The notes beneath the pieces were generated by a model. The model searched no databases. It was not told the DNA's origin and saw only the letters and a program-made list of their open reading frames with translations. A program made the position numbers and the translations under genes. From CAYPYS01 sp964445715 (GTDB lineage: Bacteria; Omnitrophota; Gorgyraeia; Gorgyraeales; Gorgyraeaceae): a stretch of 5,719 nt of DNA. Location of the stretch: positions 1-5,719 of the forward strand of contig CAYULJ010000109.1 of NCBI GenBank assembly GCA_964445715.1, in the 5' to 3' direction. Shown piece by piece: positions 5,448 to 5,719 of this stretch; the stretch's first letter is position 1, and the number at the start of each line of letters is the position of its first letter.

Positions 5448-5562
5448 CGCTTTGCCCTTCTGGCAAAGTCGGCCACCCGCTTTGCTGGCGCTGCTCCTTT
5501 TAATCGCAGCTTTTCCTCGCTTTGCTCGGCGCAAAGCTCCATTCGAATCCTCTGTTATTTGT
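5426..5562. mobile_element. Possible tRNA-anchored mini-element
   Basis: Downstream of the tRNA-Thr 3' end lie 115 bp of structured sequence and then an exact 22-bp copy (5426-5447) of tRNA positions 55-76, including CCA; the repeat period is 137 bp. A tRNA 3' end duplicated at the far side of an insert is what site-specific integration into a tRNA gene leaves behind. The unit also has 11-bp inverted ends, AGAGGATTCGA (5437-5447) and TCGAATCCTCT (5543-5553), both versions of the tRNA T-arm. Inside are two hairpins, CTTTGCC/GGCAAAG (5450-5468) and GCTTTGC/GCAAAGC (5519-5537), plus a further GCTTTGC at 5479. There is no ORF, so it would have to be non-autonomous. A decayed or recombination-derived duplication is the alternative. 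Confidence 0.55.
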
Positions 5563-5638
5563 TGGAGCCGATGAGAGGATTCGAACCTCCGACCTGAGCT
5601 TTACGAAAGCCCTGCTCTACCAACTGAGCTACATCGGC
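5563..5638 (-). tRNA. tRNA-Thr (anticodon CGT)
   Basis: This is a complete 76-nt cloverleaf on the minus strand. The acceptor stem is GCCGATG/CATCGGC, the D-arm GCTC/GAGC with AGTTGGTA in the loop, the anticodon stem GGGCT/AGCTC with one G.U pair, and the anticodon loop TTCGTAA, giving CGT at positions 34-36, which reads ACG (Thr). The T-arm is GGAGG/CCTCT around TTCGAAT, with a G.U at 49-65. The discriminator is U73 and the CCA is encoded. Conserved U8, A14, G18-G19, U33, T54-T55-C56 and A58 are all present. It begins 10 nt or so after a predicted transcription start. Confidence 0.96.
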
Positions 5639-5654
5639 ATGATTGTTTTAGATA

Positions 5655-5663
5655 ATTATACCA
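5655..5663 (-). promoter_or_regulatory. Extended -10 promoter for tRNA-Thr
   Basis: TGGTATAAT on the minus strand is a consensus -10 hexamer with the TGn extension, ending 16 nt before the mature tRNA 5' end. At 17-bp spacing the -35 region reads TTCCCC, which is poor, so the extended -10 would have to carry most of the promoter strength. Confidence 0.65.
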
Positions 5664-5719
5664 CTAAGGAGAGGGAAGGGGAAATTAAAATTTTTAGGAG
5701 GGCACCTTCCCGAATAAAT
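5664..5719. other. Intergenic sequence, no gene seen
   Basis: Purine-rich on the plus strand. GGGAAGG (5673-5679) and CCTTCCC (5705-5711) could pair across an AT-rich loop, but no T-run follows on either strand, so I do not call a terminator. Confidence 0.5.

Noticed and set aside
5426..5562. Integron attC site
   Set aside because: The size and folding fit loosely, but I find no GTTRRRY-type core pair, and the ends are clearly tRNA-derived.
5426..5638. Two tandem tRNA genes, one decayed
   Set aside because: Only the last 22 nt are duplicated and they are exact; a decayed tRNA should leave traces of other arms and not end sharply at position 55.

Overview
The window carries most of an Rnf gene cluster (ion-translocating ferredoxin:NAD+ oxidoreductase) on the minus strand. 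Upstream of it lie two partial drug-exporter-like MFS genes joined across an assembly gap, and then a tRNA-Thr gene. Every recognisable gene is on the minus strand, so transcription runs from high to low coordinates. The sequence is moderately AT-rich. The 10-N run, and the many short repeats between genes, suggest a scaffold from an uncultured anaerobic or fermentative bacterium. Palindromes and ATACG-type repeats of this sort remind me of Omnitrophota-like candidate-phylum genomes, but that is a weak impression and not a classification.

Rnf region (1-3919): a strong sigma70-type promoter (3891-3919) lies only 11 nt upstream of rnfC, so the rnfC message would be leaderless or nearly so. The genes follow in the order rnfC, rnfG, rnfD, rnfE, rnfA, and rnfA is cut by the left edge; rnfB is presumably beyond it. 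D-E and E-A are packed with 2-nt spacers. The C-G and G-D junctions instead hold repeats: an ATACG-type tandem/inverted repeat and a 43-bp palindrome. The usual order in other bacteria is C-D-G-E-A-B, so the gene in the unusual place, rnfG, is the one bounded by repeats on both sides. RnfC carries two 4Fe-4S motifs, RnfD and RnfG carry the Thr sites for covalent FMN, and RnfE and RnfA are membrane subunits. Together they would couple electron flow between ferredoxin and NAD to Na+ or H+ transport.

Exporter region (3986-5360): the two MFS pieces overlap by 39 homologous codons (26 of 39 residues identical) on either side of the N gap. They are therefore best read as two tandem paralogues with the middle missing or misjoined, not as one gene.

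Repeats: a 41-43 bp near-perfect palindrome bounded by CTTAAG occurs three times (1828-1870, 3950-3990, 5375-5415), always at a gene boundary. Base changes are matched in both arms, and the repeat edges contribute a stop codon or Shine-Dalgarno context to neighbouring genes.

tRNA region (5426-5663): tRNA-Thr(CGU), with encoded CCA and an extended -10 promoter, is followed by about 115 bp of hairpin-rich sequence and then an exact 22-bp copy of the tRNA 3' end. This is the arrangement left by elements that integrate into tRNA 3' ends, but it is far too small to encode an integrase. An inverted T-arm copy inside it gives the unit 11-bp terminal inverted repeats. This possible tRNA-anchored mini-element and the CTTAAG palindrome family are the least explained parts of the window.
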